A DNA stretch of 14,542 nucleotides. Origin: Kiritimatiellota bacterium. Its GTDB lineage: Bacteria > Verrucomicrobiota > Lentisphaeria > Victivallales > JAADHT01. The notes beneath the pieces are model-generated. The model worked only from the letters and a program-made list of their open reading frames with translations, was not told where the DNA came from and made no database searches. A program made the position numbers and the translations under genes. The first letter of the stretch is position 1. Each line of letters opens with the position of its first letter. Shown here piece by piece: positions 1 through 6,964 of the stretch. The stretch is from NCBI GenBank assembly GCA_013151705.1, contig JAADHT010000142.1:1-14542 (forward strand). Reading direction: 5' to 3'.

Positions 1-1782
1 ATCGGCGTCGTCGGGCACGGGGATGACCATGTTGCAGATTCTGGCTATGATCGCGATAAGCGGCAGGAACAGCAGCACGTTGAATACGTTGAACAGCGAA
101 TGCGCCATCGCTATGTGTCTGGTGACGTTCTCGCCGTCGAAGGCGTTTCCCGGGGTGATGTTGTTGATCAGCTCCAAATAGGCTGGTTGTCCGTTCCAGT
201 ACCACGCGTAGAAGAATACCAGCATGTACGTCGTTCCGAGGATATTGAAAATGAAGTGGGCGAACGCCGCTTGTTTGGCTCGTCTGTTGGCGCCGAGCGC
301 CGCGAGATTCGCTGTGACGGTGGTTCCGATGTTGTCTCCAAGTATGAGTGGAACGGCCGTGTAGAAGTTTATCAGTCCGCTTCCAGCCAAAGCCATCGCT
401 ATTCCGATAGTCGCGGAACTGCTCTGAATCACGATCGTCATTAAAGTGCCTATGGCTACGGCACCTAACACCGAGCCTAGAGGCATGTAACCTCCGCTCG
501 TCAACGGTTCACAGTCGAATTGCTGGAAAAAATGGATGATGGACGGAAAACGCGCTATTAGTTTGAGTTCATTACTCATTATTCCAAGCCCGAAAAAAAG
601 CATGCCGAATCCCATAAGGGTCGATGCCCATCCTTTCCAAACCGACTTTTTAGCGACCATCATAACAACCAAACCGATCGTGATGCAGGGAAAGGCCAGC
701 AAACCGAGTTTGAACGAGATTATCTGAGCGGTGACGGTGGTTCCGATGTTAGCGCCAAAGACGACTCCGATTGCCTGTTCCAAGGAGAGCAGGCCGGCGT
801 TGACGAAGCCGACGACCATCACAGTGCACGCGCTCGACGATTGAATCACCCCGGTGACGGCGGTTCCCGCGAGAACCGCGGCGAATCTGTTGCCGGTGAA
901 GAAAGCGAGCACTTTCTTCATCTTGTCGCCTGCGATCAACTGGAGGCCGTCGGTCATGGATTTCATACCGAATATGAATATCGCCAGTCCTCCCAGAACC
1001 GTGATTATCAGTCCTCCCAGCCCCCAGAGGTTCATCGCCATTTCCTCAATGACGATTCCACGCGCCTGGATTCCGCGCTCTGGATCGGCGACTTCAATCA
1101 GAATTTTATATGTTCCGGTTTTCTCTCCCAAAGTGCAAACGGTCGTCGCCACGCCTTCGGCGTTCGTTATCGTGGATGACGGTTTGAATTTGAGTTTCGC
1201 TTTTTTTCCGGGAGTCGAAGCCACTCTGAAAAACACCGGCACGTTGGCCGCAGGTTTTCCGGCTTTGTCGTAAACCGTCACCGAAACCGGCTCCGGCAGT
1301 GTGGCGCCCGCGAAAACCTCTTGACCGGCGCCGCCTACGGAGACTCCCGAGATTATTCTTATTGTCTTGGCCGCCTTCGGAAAGCCTTCCGGAATTATTT
1401 TGAGATATTGGTCTCCTATTTTCGACCCTGTTTTAATTGTCGCCTTGACATTCCCGCCATGGTCGCTGACCGGATTGTCGCATTCCACAGTCAAGTCGGA
1501 GCCCGGCAGAGTCTGGAATGACACTTTCACGTTGGAAACCGGAGCGACGGAGCCCTTTCCACCCAGCATCCCTTTTTTCACGGGGCCGAGCAGTTCGATT
1601 ATCAAAGGTTTGGCACATTCGGAGTTGGGCGGAGCGCATTGTTCGCCGCCTTTCACTTTGACGGACTTCACTTCACCGGAAGAAGCGTCGTCGCAACCGG
1701 ACAGGAGAGCGCCCGCGATCACAGCCGCCGCGAACAGGGCGAAAAAACTCCTGGCTGAAGAAAATGAATTTTTGTATTTCAT
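1..1782 (-). CDS. Na/Pi-cotransporter family protein with N-terminal lipoprotein signal and Ig-like region (3' end outside window)
   Basis: The frame is open for 594 codons from ATG 1782 to the left edge, so the C-terminus (often a PhoU-like domain in this family) is not seen. Residues 1-30 form a lipoprotein signal ending in the lipobox LSGC (Cys30). Residues about 35-245 are a soluble, beta-rich stretch; the second half (about 150-245) looks like a bacterial Ig-like/invasin-type domain. From about residue 252 the protein is strongly hydrophobic and carries the two inverted QSSSA signatures of the NptA/SLC34 fold (residues 314-318 and 453-457), each followed by a GxNIGTTVT segment. The family imports phosphate with sodium across the inner membrane; the substrate here is inferred. 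A GGAGG lies 11 bases before the ATG. An in-frame ATG at 1800 is possible but would put a charged leader before the signal. The family call is firm; the role of the N-terminal extension is unknown. Confidence 0.9.
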   Translation of the reverse strand, partial: MKYKNSFSSARSFFALFAAAVIAGALLSGCDDASSGEVKSVKVKGGEQCAPPNSECAKPLIIELLGPVKKGMLGGKGSVAPVSNVKVSFQTLPGSDLTVECDNPVSDHGGNVKATIKTGSKIGDQYLKIIPEGFPKAAKTIRIISGVSVGGAGQEVFAGATLPEPVSVTVYDKAGKPAANVPVFFRVASTPGKKAKLKFKPSSTITNAEGVATTVCTLGEKTGTYKILIEVADPERGIQARGIVIEEMAMNLWGLGGLIITVLGGLAIFIFGMKSMTDGLQLIAGDKMKKVLAFFTGNRFAAVLAGTAVTGVIQSSSACTVMVVGFVNAGLLSLEQAIGVVFGANIGTTVTAQIISFKLGLLAFPCITIGLVVMMVAKKSVWKGWASTLMGFGMLFFGLGIMSNELKLIARFPSIIHFFQQFDCEPLTSGGYMPLGSVLGAVAIGTLMTIVIQSSSATIGIAMALAGSGLINFYTAVPLILGDNIGTTVTANLAALGANRRAKQAAFAHFIFNILGTTYMLVFFYAWYWNGQPAYLELINNITPGNAFDGENVTRHIAMAHSLFNVFNVLLFLPLIAIIARICNMVIPVPDDAD

Positions 1783-1832
1783 ACGACAATCCGCCTCCAT
1801 TGCGATATGGAGCTCCCGCTCCGTGGAAAACT

Positions 1833-1861
1833 ATAATATCCAAAGCATCCCGCCCACATCA
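1833..1861 (-). promoter_or_regulatory. weak candidate promoter of the Na/Pi transporter, with a palindrome over its -35
   Basis: On the minus strand a TATTAT hexamer (1838-1833) sits 17 bases downstream of a poor -35 (TGATGT, 1861-1856). The perfect 13-base palindrome CCACAT-C-ATGTGG (1854-1866) covers that -35 position, which is where an activator or repressor could bind. The -35 match is poor, so this is a suggestion only. Confidence 0.25.
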
Positions 1862-2120
1862 TGTGGAACGCGTGAACGGTCAGATCGAAAACCCATTCCG
1901 AGTGAATGCCGAAAGAGAACTCGCAATATAGCGTACGCATATGCTGTTCGCCACTTGAAAACTCGAGATTTAAGAACATTTTCTTGGGACGAAGCGATAT
2001 TTTCATATGCTGAGTCCGCTTGAAAATTGTCTCCCGTTTCGTATTCCGTGTTTTGGCGCAAGCAGTATATCAAAAAAAGCTTTTTCGAATATACTCCAAC
2101 TGGTTTTTGCGCAGCCTGGT

Positions 2121-2148
2121 TTGCGGATCAAACTTGATCGTGTATATT
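2121..2148 (+). promoter_or_regulatory. candidate sigma-70 promoter for the small ORF and membrane protein
   Basis: TTGCGG (2121-2126) and TATATT (2143-2148) are separated by 16 bases on the plus strand, a good match to the vegetative -35/-10 consensus. Transcription would start near 2155, shortly before ATG 2179. Nothing else plausible was seen closer to the membrane-protein gene. Confidence 0.45.
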
Positions 2149-2178
2149 CTCCACGCGTGTTCGCGGTTATCGGGCTTT

Positions 2179-2316
2179 ATGCCTTTTCTCAAGCTGATCA
2201 ACCGCGTGGCGCTCCCGTATCACAGATACGAATTTTTCCGTCTCGAAGGCGTCCAAAGAGCGTTGGCGGAAGAATTGCGTAGTCAATATCTTTTCGAACG
2301 GGCTTTTTGTCATTAG
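2179..2316 (+). CDS. small hypothetical ORF immediately upstream of the ABC-2-like membrane protein
   Basis: This is a 45-residue reading frame starting at ATG 2179 (MPFLKLINRVALPY) and stopping at TAG 2314-2316. The stop lies within the AGGTGG ribosome binding site of the next gene, so the two could be translationally coupled. Codon choice resembles its neighbours. The peptide is basic and partly helical, with a C-terminal Arg/Glu-rich stretch. No domain is recognised. The same frame stays open upstream to a TTG at 2020, but that part looks less protein-like and would extend across the candidate promoter. It could also be the decayed end of an older gene, or not be translated. Confidence 0.35.
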   Translation: MPFLKLINRVALPYHRYEFFRLEGVQRALAEELRSQYLFERAFCH

Positions 2317-2325
2317 GTGGAACCA

Positions 2326-3762
2326 ATGAAAAAAATGTTGAGCGTTGCGGCGACGACCCTGAAACTGCTTTTCCGCGGAGGAGCGGCTTGGGGCCTGTTG
2401 ATCATCTCGTCCGCCTTCGCCGTTTTCATATTCTTCTCCGCCAGCGCCGGCGATGCTTTGATCGATGAATTGCGCATCCGTGTCGAATACTCGCTTTACG
2501 CGTCCAGCACGTTGCTAAATTTGGCTTTGATCTATTTTTCCTGCGTTTCCCTCCGAAAAGAAATAGATGAACGCAGATTCCACACGATTTCCGCGGCGCC
2601 GGTGCGCCGCTCCGTGATCTGGTTGGGCAAATTCCTTGGCGTTTTGAGCTTGGGAGCGATATCTTTTCTCACCATATCCTTATCCATAGCAGTATCCAGC
2701 GTTTTTCTGATCTATGGATGGACAAGACCGGAACAAGTAGCCGAGTTGAAGTCCGATTTCTACAGGGCGTACCACAAATGCGAACCGGATTTGACGGATC
2801 TGGAGAAGCAAGTCGCCGCGACTTACGCGGAAGCGCTTGTCCAAATGGAAAATCGGAAAAAAGCTGAAAAGCGTCATCATGAGGATGAGGGCGATGCAAA
2901 CGGATCGGATGATGAACACGCCCACCCGAAACACCAGCATCATGGAAACTGGGAGGGGGAGGAGTGGCGCTCCCGCAAAAATCTTCTCGCCGAAATACGC
3001 AAGAGCAAACAAATCATCGCTCCGGGAACCACGGCGAAGTGGAATTTCAAATGGGTTCCTGAGTCAAACCGCGGCGAGAACGTCATGTTGAGATTTAAAT
3101 TCTACACCAATAGTAAAAGAAGACAATCGGAGGGGGTCTGGAGCGTCTTGGACGAAAACGGTCGTAAGATGTGGAGCGGTGGATTCAAAGGATACCCTTT
3201 CATCGAACACGAATTGAAAATTCCGTCGAAATTCATGCCTGAAACCAGAGTGTTCACGTTGGCGTATAAGGAGATAAGTCCGACATACGTGATATTTCCC
3301 GTATACAACAAGGGTTTGACCATTTTATACGACGACAGTGGTTTGCTCGAAAACTTCTGTGTTCTTTTTATATTCGCCTTGGCCCATATGGCCGTATTGG
3401 TGGCGCTGGCTTTGATGTTTTCGGCCATGTTCTCCTATTCAGTGGCCGTATTCTCCACGATATCTTTGTACACTGTGGCCTCGTTTTCAAGCTTTTTCCA
3501 TCACATCCTCGCCGACCTGTCGTTTCATGACCAGACATTGAGCACGAGATTGTTCGCTTTCATCATTCAGTCGGGCCTATGGCTCGCGGAAGGAGCGAAA
3601 GAGCTGCCTGTAAAATATTTGTTCGCTCAAGGCGTCTCAATCCCGATTTCGGAATTGGTGGGGGAAAACGCCGCCGGCTTTATTATTTATTTGGCTTTTG
3701 TTGTAGTCGTCGGCACCGCCACTTTGACGCGGAAAGAGATTGACAAGATACTACAGGCGTGA
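2326..3762 (+). CDS. polytopic ABC-2-type permease-like membrane protein with a large His-rich extracytoplasmic insertion
   Basis: Start ATG 2326 is preceded by AGGTGG with about 5-7 bases spacing; the frame stays open to a GTG at 2317, but that codon lies inside the binding site. The protein has 478 residues. Hydrophobic segments occur at about 22-42, 52-72, 98-131, 345-375, 376-392 and 449-467, with a weaker one near 408-420. The cytoplasmic-looking loop RKEIDERRFHTISAAPVRRS between segments 2 and 3 is typical of ABC-2/NosY-GldF permeases. Residues about 132-340 form a soluble insertion containing a stretch (184-207) rich in His, Asp and Glu. No ATP-binding partner is encoded next to it, so the ATPase must be elsewhere or the protein works differently. 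Substrate unknown. Confidence 0.75.
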   Translation: MKKMLSVAATTLKLLFRGGAAWGLLIISSAFAVFIFFSASAGDALIDELRIRVEYSLYASSTLLNLALIYFSCVSLRKEIDERRFHTISAAPVRRSVIWLGKFLGVLSLGAISFLTISLSIAVSSVFLIYGWTRPEQVAELKSDFYRAYHKCEPDLTDLEKQVAATYAEALVQMENRKKAEKRHHEDEGDANGSDDEHAHPKHQHHGNWEGEEWRSRKNLLAEIRKSKQIIAPGTTAKWNFKWVPESNRGENVMLRFKFYTNSKRRQSEGVWSVLDENGRKMWSGGFKGYPFIEHELKIPSKFMPETRVFTLAYKEISPTYVIFPVYNKGLTILYDDSGLLENFCVLFIFALAHMAVLVALALMFSAMFSYSVAVFSTISLYTVASFSSFFHHILADLSFHDQTLSTRLFAFIIQSGLWLAEGAKELPVKYLFAQGVSIPISELVGENAAGFIIYLAFVVVVGTATLTRKEIDKILQA

Positions 3763-4023
3763 GCGCCTTGTCAAGCCTTGGTCTTGAATCCGTGAAAAAA
3801 CCTCGGGGGAAAGGTTGTTAATCATTCAAATACAATGTAATATGGAATTTTTCCATTTAACCCGGCTGGTTAAAGGACTTTTTCCCGACTTCAATGCTTT
3901 GAAAGCGGGACTTGACAATTGGAGCGCGACAGCGCTCCTCCCTTATTCGACGTCCGCCCAAGGTTTACGCGTCGAGGCGTGCGGATAAATTCGATGTTCG
4001 GAACAAATTCCTATACGATCCAA
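3763..4023. other. convergent intergenic region with a hairpin
   Basis: This is the gap between the ends of the plus-strand membrane protein and the minus-strand lipoprotein gene. Its first half is AT-rich with no gene. The strong hairpin annotated separately at 3921-3938 is the main structure. AACCT/AGGTT near 3798-3815 can form a weaker stem. Confidence 0.5.
3921..3938. terminator. possible bidirectional terminator or repetitive hairpin
   Basis: GGAGCGC and GCGCTCC form a perfect 7-base-pair stem around a 4-base loop (GACA). It lies between two converging genes, where a shared terminator is expected, but there is no clear run of T on either side. Factor-independent termination is therefore uncertain. 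The AGGAGCG motif recurs in other gaps of this window (near 8324, 10911 and 14314), which hints at a dispersed element instead. Confidence 0.4.
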
Positions 4024-4473
4024 TTACTTTCTTTCAATGATTTTCAATTGAAAATCCTTGCATTTCGCCGTCGGAGCCACAGCGGATATGAATGCGGTGT
4101 CCCCACTGCGGATGGATTTCTGAATCCAAGTGCCCGCTGGTGTCTCCACCAGCATTCCATGGTTGTCAAACCATAAAAACCGATATGAGAATTGGAATGT
4201 CTTTTTCGCGGCGTTTCGCAGTTCCGCCTGGATTTTGAGGAATCCGGACGGCAGTGTCACGCTGTCGATCCGACGCAATTGCAAAGCCGACGCGGTCGTT
4301 TTATCGGTGATCACCCGCTTGTTGGCGACGAAGTCGCGTTTCATCGACTTGTCCGTGTTTTCGATTGTGTTCACGCTGTGCCCGCAGGACATAATCGGTA
4401 AAACCGCGAGAACCGCGGCAGCCAAACGAAAAAATCCACGCGTCTTTTCTTCCTCTTTCCAAATTCCTTTCAT
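4024..4473 (-). CDS. YcfL-like (DUF1425) lipoprotein
   Basis: This is a 149-residue protein. The start at ATG 4473 is fixed by AAGGAGA (4479-4485) five bases upstream; the frame is open a further 8 codons but without a binding site. Residues 1-30 are a basic then hydrophobic signal ending IMSC, a plausible lipobox (Cys30). The C-terminal half matches the YcfL/DUF1425 pattern: a beta sandwich containing AELRNAAKKTFQFSYRFLWFD (about 83-103), then a conserved Trp near 116 and a VAPTAKCKDFQLKI end (132-145). The family consists of periplasmic lipoproteins of poorly defined role. It starts 17 bases after the tolB stop codon, so the two are likely cotranscribed, which suggests an envelope function. 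Confidence 0.75.
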   Translation of the reverse strand: MKGIWKEEEKTRGFFRLAAAVLAVLPIMSCGHSVNTIENTDKSMKRDFVANKRVITDKTTASALQLRRIDSVTLPSGFLKIQAELRNAAKKTFQFSYRFLWFDNHGMLVETPAGTWIQKSIRSGDTAFISAVAPTAKCKDFQLKIIERK

Positions 4474-4490
4474 GATTATCTCCTTTTGAA

Positions 4491-5681
4491 TCACCAACTA
4501 GGCATTGAAAACGGCACTTGTCCGGCGAGTATCCTGCGCGCCCTTCCCGTCCAAGTGTCGATCACGAACAAACTTGAGTGGCCGTCGATTTTTCTCGAAG
4601 CCACCACATGTCTGTTGTCGGGAGCCCACGACGGGCTTTCCCAATCTCCCGCGGCCGATAAGACAACGCGTGGAGTTTTTTCACCTGTGGCATCAAGAAC
4701 GGCTATAGCGTAATTCCCACCCATTTTGGCGGCGTAGACTATTATTCCGCCCGCGGAGTAGTCCGGGGAAACAGCTTCGACGCCCAAAGTGGCAAGGCGT
4801 CTTCGTTTTTTTCCGTTGATGCTCGCAGTGTAGAGACGCGGTGAACCCGAACGGTCTGAAACATAGCATAGCGTCGCGCCCGAAGGAGACCAGCAAGGGG
4901 ATGATTCCGCGGCCTTGTCTTTGGTGATACGCCGCATCCATCTGGTGTCCATGGATTTCACGTAAAGGTCCACGCTTCCATCTTTGCTGAGGATGACCGC
5001 GAAATATTTGCCGTCGGGAGAGACCGCCGCGCCGGAATTCAACCCGTTGAAATGAACGAGCCTGCGGCTTCTGCGGCTGGCGAGATCGTACTCGATGATG
5101 TCCGTGTTCGATTTTCCGTACATCGTGTAGACGAGTCTTCTCTGCCCGGGCTCCCAGTCAGGTTCGACCGATAGCGTGTGGTTTCGCGTGATTCTTTTTA
5201 TGCGACCGCCATCGTAATCGCACGTGAAAATCTCCTTGCGTCCGGGTTTCGTTTCAGCGCAAAAAGCGATTTTCGAAACGCATAGTTTTCTCACTTTGAA
5301 AAGCTTTTTCAAAATATGGTCCACAGCCAACTGTGAGGTTGAAACGACCTTGCCTGTCTTGAAACGCATGGCGAACGAGAGAGCGAAAACTCCGCCGCGC
5401 CTGAGGATGAATTTGATTTTCCGACCGGAGACGCTGCCGGAAAGGGTGTATTCAGCGGAATACTCCGTATCGACCAGATTGAACCAACCGCAATTCCGCA
5501 GGTCTCTATCCACCCTTTTTGTCATCGCGGCGCTGCCGGCAACGCCTTTGTTGTAAAGAGTCGGATTCTTGGCCACGGCCGACTTCAAAATCCTCAATTT
5601 GGATTCGGCGGAAAAAACAAACACTGAATGGACCGTCAAAACGAGGGCAACGATGATTTTAAGAGTGAAAGACTGAAACAT
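4491..5681 (-). CDS. tolB: TolB-like periplasmic beta-propeller protein
   Basis: This is a 396-residue protein. ATG 5681 was chosen because it begins a clear Sec signal peptide (MFQSFTLKIIVALVLTVHSV, cut near Ala25) and has AAGGA (5691-5695) upstream; the frame stays open to 5837 but that extension covers the promoter and is not signal-like. Residues about 27-135 fit the TolB N-terminal domain. Residues about 136-396 are a six-bladed propeller of PD40/WD40-like repeats, visible as VEPDWEPGQRRLVYT (172-186), AVSPDGKYFAV (219-229), SSPCWSPSGATLCYVSD (260-276) and SPSWAP (349-354). TolB is the periplasmic part of the Tol-Pal system for outer-membrane integrity and constriction. Other Tol genes are not in view. 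It may also be a TolB-like paralogue. Confidence 0.85.
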   Translation of the reverse strand: MFQSFTLKIIVALVLTVHSVFVFSAESKLRILKSAVAKNPTLYNKGVAGSAAMTKRVDRDLRNCGWFNLVDTEYSAEYTLSGSVSGRKIKFILRRGGVFALSFAMRFKTGKVVSTSQLAVDHILKKLFKVRKLCVSKIAFCAETKPGRKEIFTCDYDGGRIKRITRNHTLSVEPDWEPGQRRLVYTMYGKSNTDIIEYDLASRRSRRLVHFNGLNSGAAVSPDGKYFAVILSKDGSVDLYVKSMDTRWMRRITKDKAAESSPCWSPSGATLCYVSDRSGSPRLYTASINGKKRRRLATLGVEAVSPDYSAGGIIVYAAKMGGNYAIAVLDATGEKTPRVVLSAAGDWESPSWAPDNRHVVASRKIDGHSSLFVIDTWTGRARRILAGQVPFSMPSW

Positions 5682-5739
5682 TGGATTCCATCCTTGATAT
5701 TGTACCGACCGCATGTGGTCAAAAGTTTTTCGAGAGGAA

Positions 5740-5768
5740 TATATACTATGTGGAAAGCTTCCTTGCAA
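5740..5768 (-). promoter_or_regulatory. sigma-70 type promoter for tolB and the YcfL-like gene
   Basis: On the minus strand TTGCAA (5768-5763) and TATATA (5745-5740) are separated by exactly 17 bases. Transcription would start near 5733, about 50 bases before the tolB start. This promoter lies in the 152-base gap after dprA, so tolB need not depend on read-through from aroB-dprA. Confidence 0.6.
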
Positions 5769-5833
5769 CCTCCGCATACGAAAAAAACGGAAAAATGGCG
5801 AGCCGTAAACGCCTGAGCGTATGAGTAGCGGTG

Positions 5834-6964
5834 TCATCCACGGGAAACGTAGCGTTTTCCCGGTCGCTGTTCGAGTATTCTCCTGAGTTCCAATCCCATT
5901 AGAAGTGAAAGAGCCGCGCTCGTTTTGACACCTGTCGCCGCGATGATCTGATCGACGGAGACTTCCCTTTCCAAGGAGACGAATTCAACGATTTTCCTCT
6001 CGTCGTCGGAGAGATCAGCGTTATTCAACGACGAGTCGCCAGCGTCTTTCGCCCATGGTTTTTCACTTGATTCCTCGGATGCGGAACACATTCCCGGAAG
6101 GAATTCAAATTCGTCAATGATATCATCGAAGTTCTCGGTCAGTTTCGCTCCGTCACGGATAAGACTGTTGGTTCCCCTCGCTTGCGGGTTGTCGGCTTCC
6201 CCCGGCACCGCGAAAACTATTCTACCTTGGTCCAAGGCGCATTTAGCGGTTATCAGAGAGCCCGAACGCAGTCCGGCCTCCACCACCACCAAGCCATGGG
6301 ACATTCCGGATATGATGCGGTTGCGCATCGGAAAAGAGCGTTTGTTGGGCATGTACTCCATCGGAAATTCGGAGACGACTCCACCTCCGGTCTCGATGAC
6401 GCGCCTGGCGAGAGGAATATGATCCTGCGGATGAACTCTAGCCAATCCTCCGCCCAACACGGCGACAGTCCGTCCGCCGGAGTCAACCGTTGTTTGATGC
6501 GCTACGGAATCTATGCCGTACGCCAATCCAGACACCACCGTCCAACCCGCGAAACTCGCGGCGGCGGCGAGATGCTCCGCCATTCGTCTTCCGTAGTTCG
6601 TTATGCGCCGCGAGCCCACGATTCCGAGTATGTTCCCGTCCGGGATCGCGCCCTTGACGTAAAGCGTAAGCGGAGCGTCGTATATCTGTTTGAGATTTTC
6701 CGGATACTCGGAGTCAGCCTGAGTGATTATCCGCGCTTTCGCGCGTTCGGCGAGAGTCAATTCGCTTTTCAAATCGACATTGCGCTTCCAATTAGAGATT
6801 TCATCGGCGAGTTTCGCGCCTACGCCTTGGACACCGGCGAGGCTGGAGGATTTTTCCGCGAGTATCGCGGACGGCGAACCGAAAACGGAGGTGAGTTCGG
6901 CGACCTTGACCGGTCCGACGCCTGAAAGCATATTGAGTATGATCAAAGCATCCCTGTCAATCAC
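5834..6964 (-). CDS. dprA: DNA-processing protein DprA
   Basis: This is a 376-residue protein starting at GTG 6964. DprA (Smf) binds incoming single-stranded DNA in the cytoplasm and loads RecA during natural transformation. An N-terminal helix-hairpin-helix region (about 10-55, LSGVGPVK and VQGVGAK) is followed by the DprA Rossmann core: GIVGSRRITNYG (114-125), SGLAYGIDSVAH (145-156), GGGLARVHPQDH (171-182), FPMRNRIISG (211-220) and GLRSGSLITA (231-240). A C-terminal winged-helix domain spans about 318-376. All expected motifs and the usual length are present. Its start overlaps the end of aroB by 8 bases, so the two are translationally coupled. There is no strong ribosome binding site of its own. 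No other competence gene is in the window. Confidence 0.95.
   Translation of the reverse strand: MIDRDALIILNMLSGVGPVKVAELTSVFGSPSAILAEKSSSLAGVQGVGAKLADEISNWKRNVDLKSELTLAERAKARIITQADSEYPENLKQIYDAPLTLYVKGAIPDGNILGIVGSRRITNYGRRMAEHLAAAASFAGWTVVSGLAYGIDSVAHQTTVDSGGRTVAVLGGGLARVHPQDHIPLARRVIETGGGVVSEFPMEYMPNKRSFPMRNRIISGMSHGLVVVEAGLRSGSLITAKCALDQGRIVFAVPGEADNPQARGTNSLIRDGAKLTENFDDIIDEFEFLPGMCSASEESSEKPWAKDAGDSSLNNADLSDDERKIVEFVSLEREVSVDQIIAATGVKTSAALSLLMGLELRRILEQRPGKRYVSRG

Larger units (their letters stand above)
1783..2178. other. divergent intergenic region, about 400 bases, no convincing gene
   Basis: This region separates the minus-strand Na/Pi transporter from the plus-strand small ORF and membrane protein. 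Several short ORFs cross it on both strands (for example minus 1831-2073) but none shows a recognisable domain, a ribosome binding site or a hydrophobic pattern typical of a real small protein. It should hold promoters for both directions. Two short inverted repeats can be seen: GGAGC/GCTCC at 1809-1822, inside the likely leader of the transporter, and a 13-base odd palindrome at 1854-1866. Confidence 0.6.

Noticed and set aside
1831..2073. 80-codon minus-strand frame in the 1783-2178 gap
   Set aside because: No binding site, no hydrophobic or domain pattern, and it overlaps the divergent promoter region.
5682..5837. Longer TolB N-terminus starting at 5837
   Set aside because: It would bury the signal peptide and span a good -35/-10 pair.
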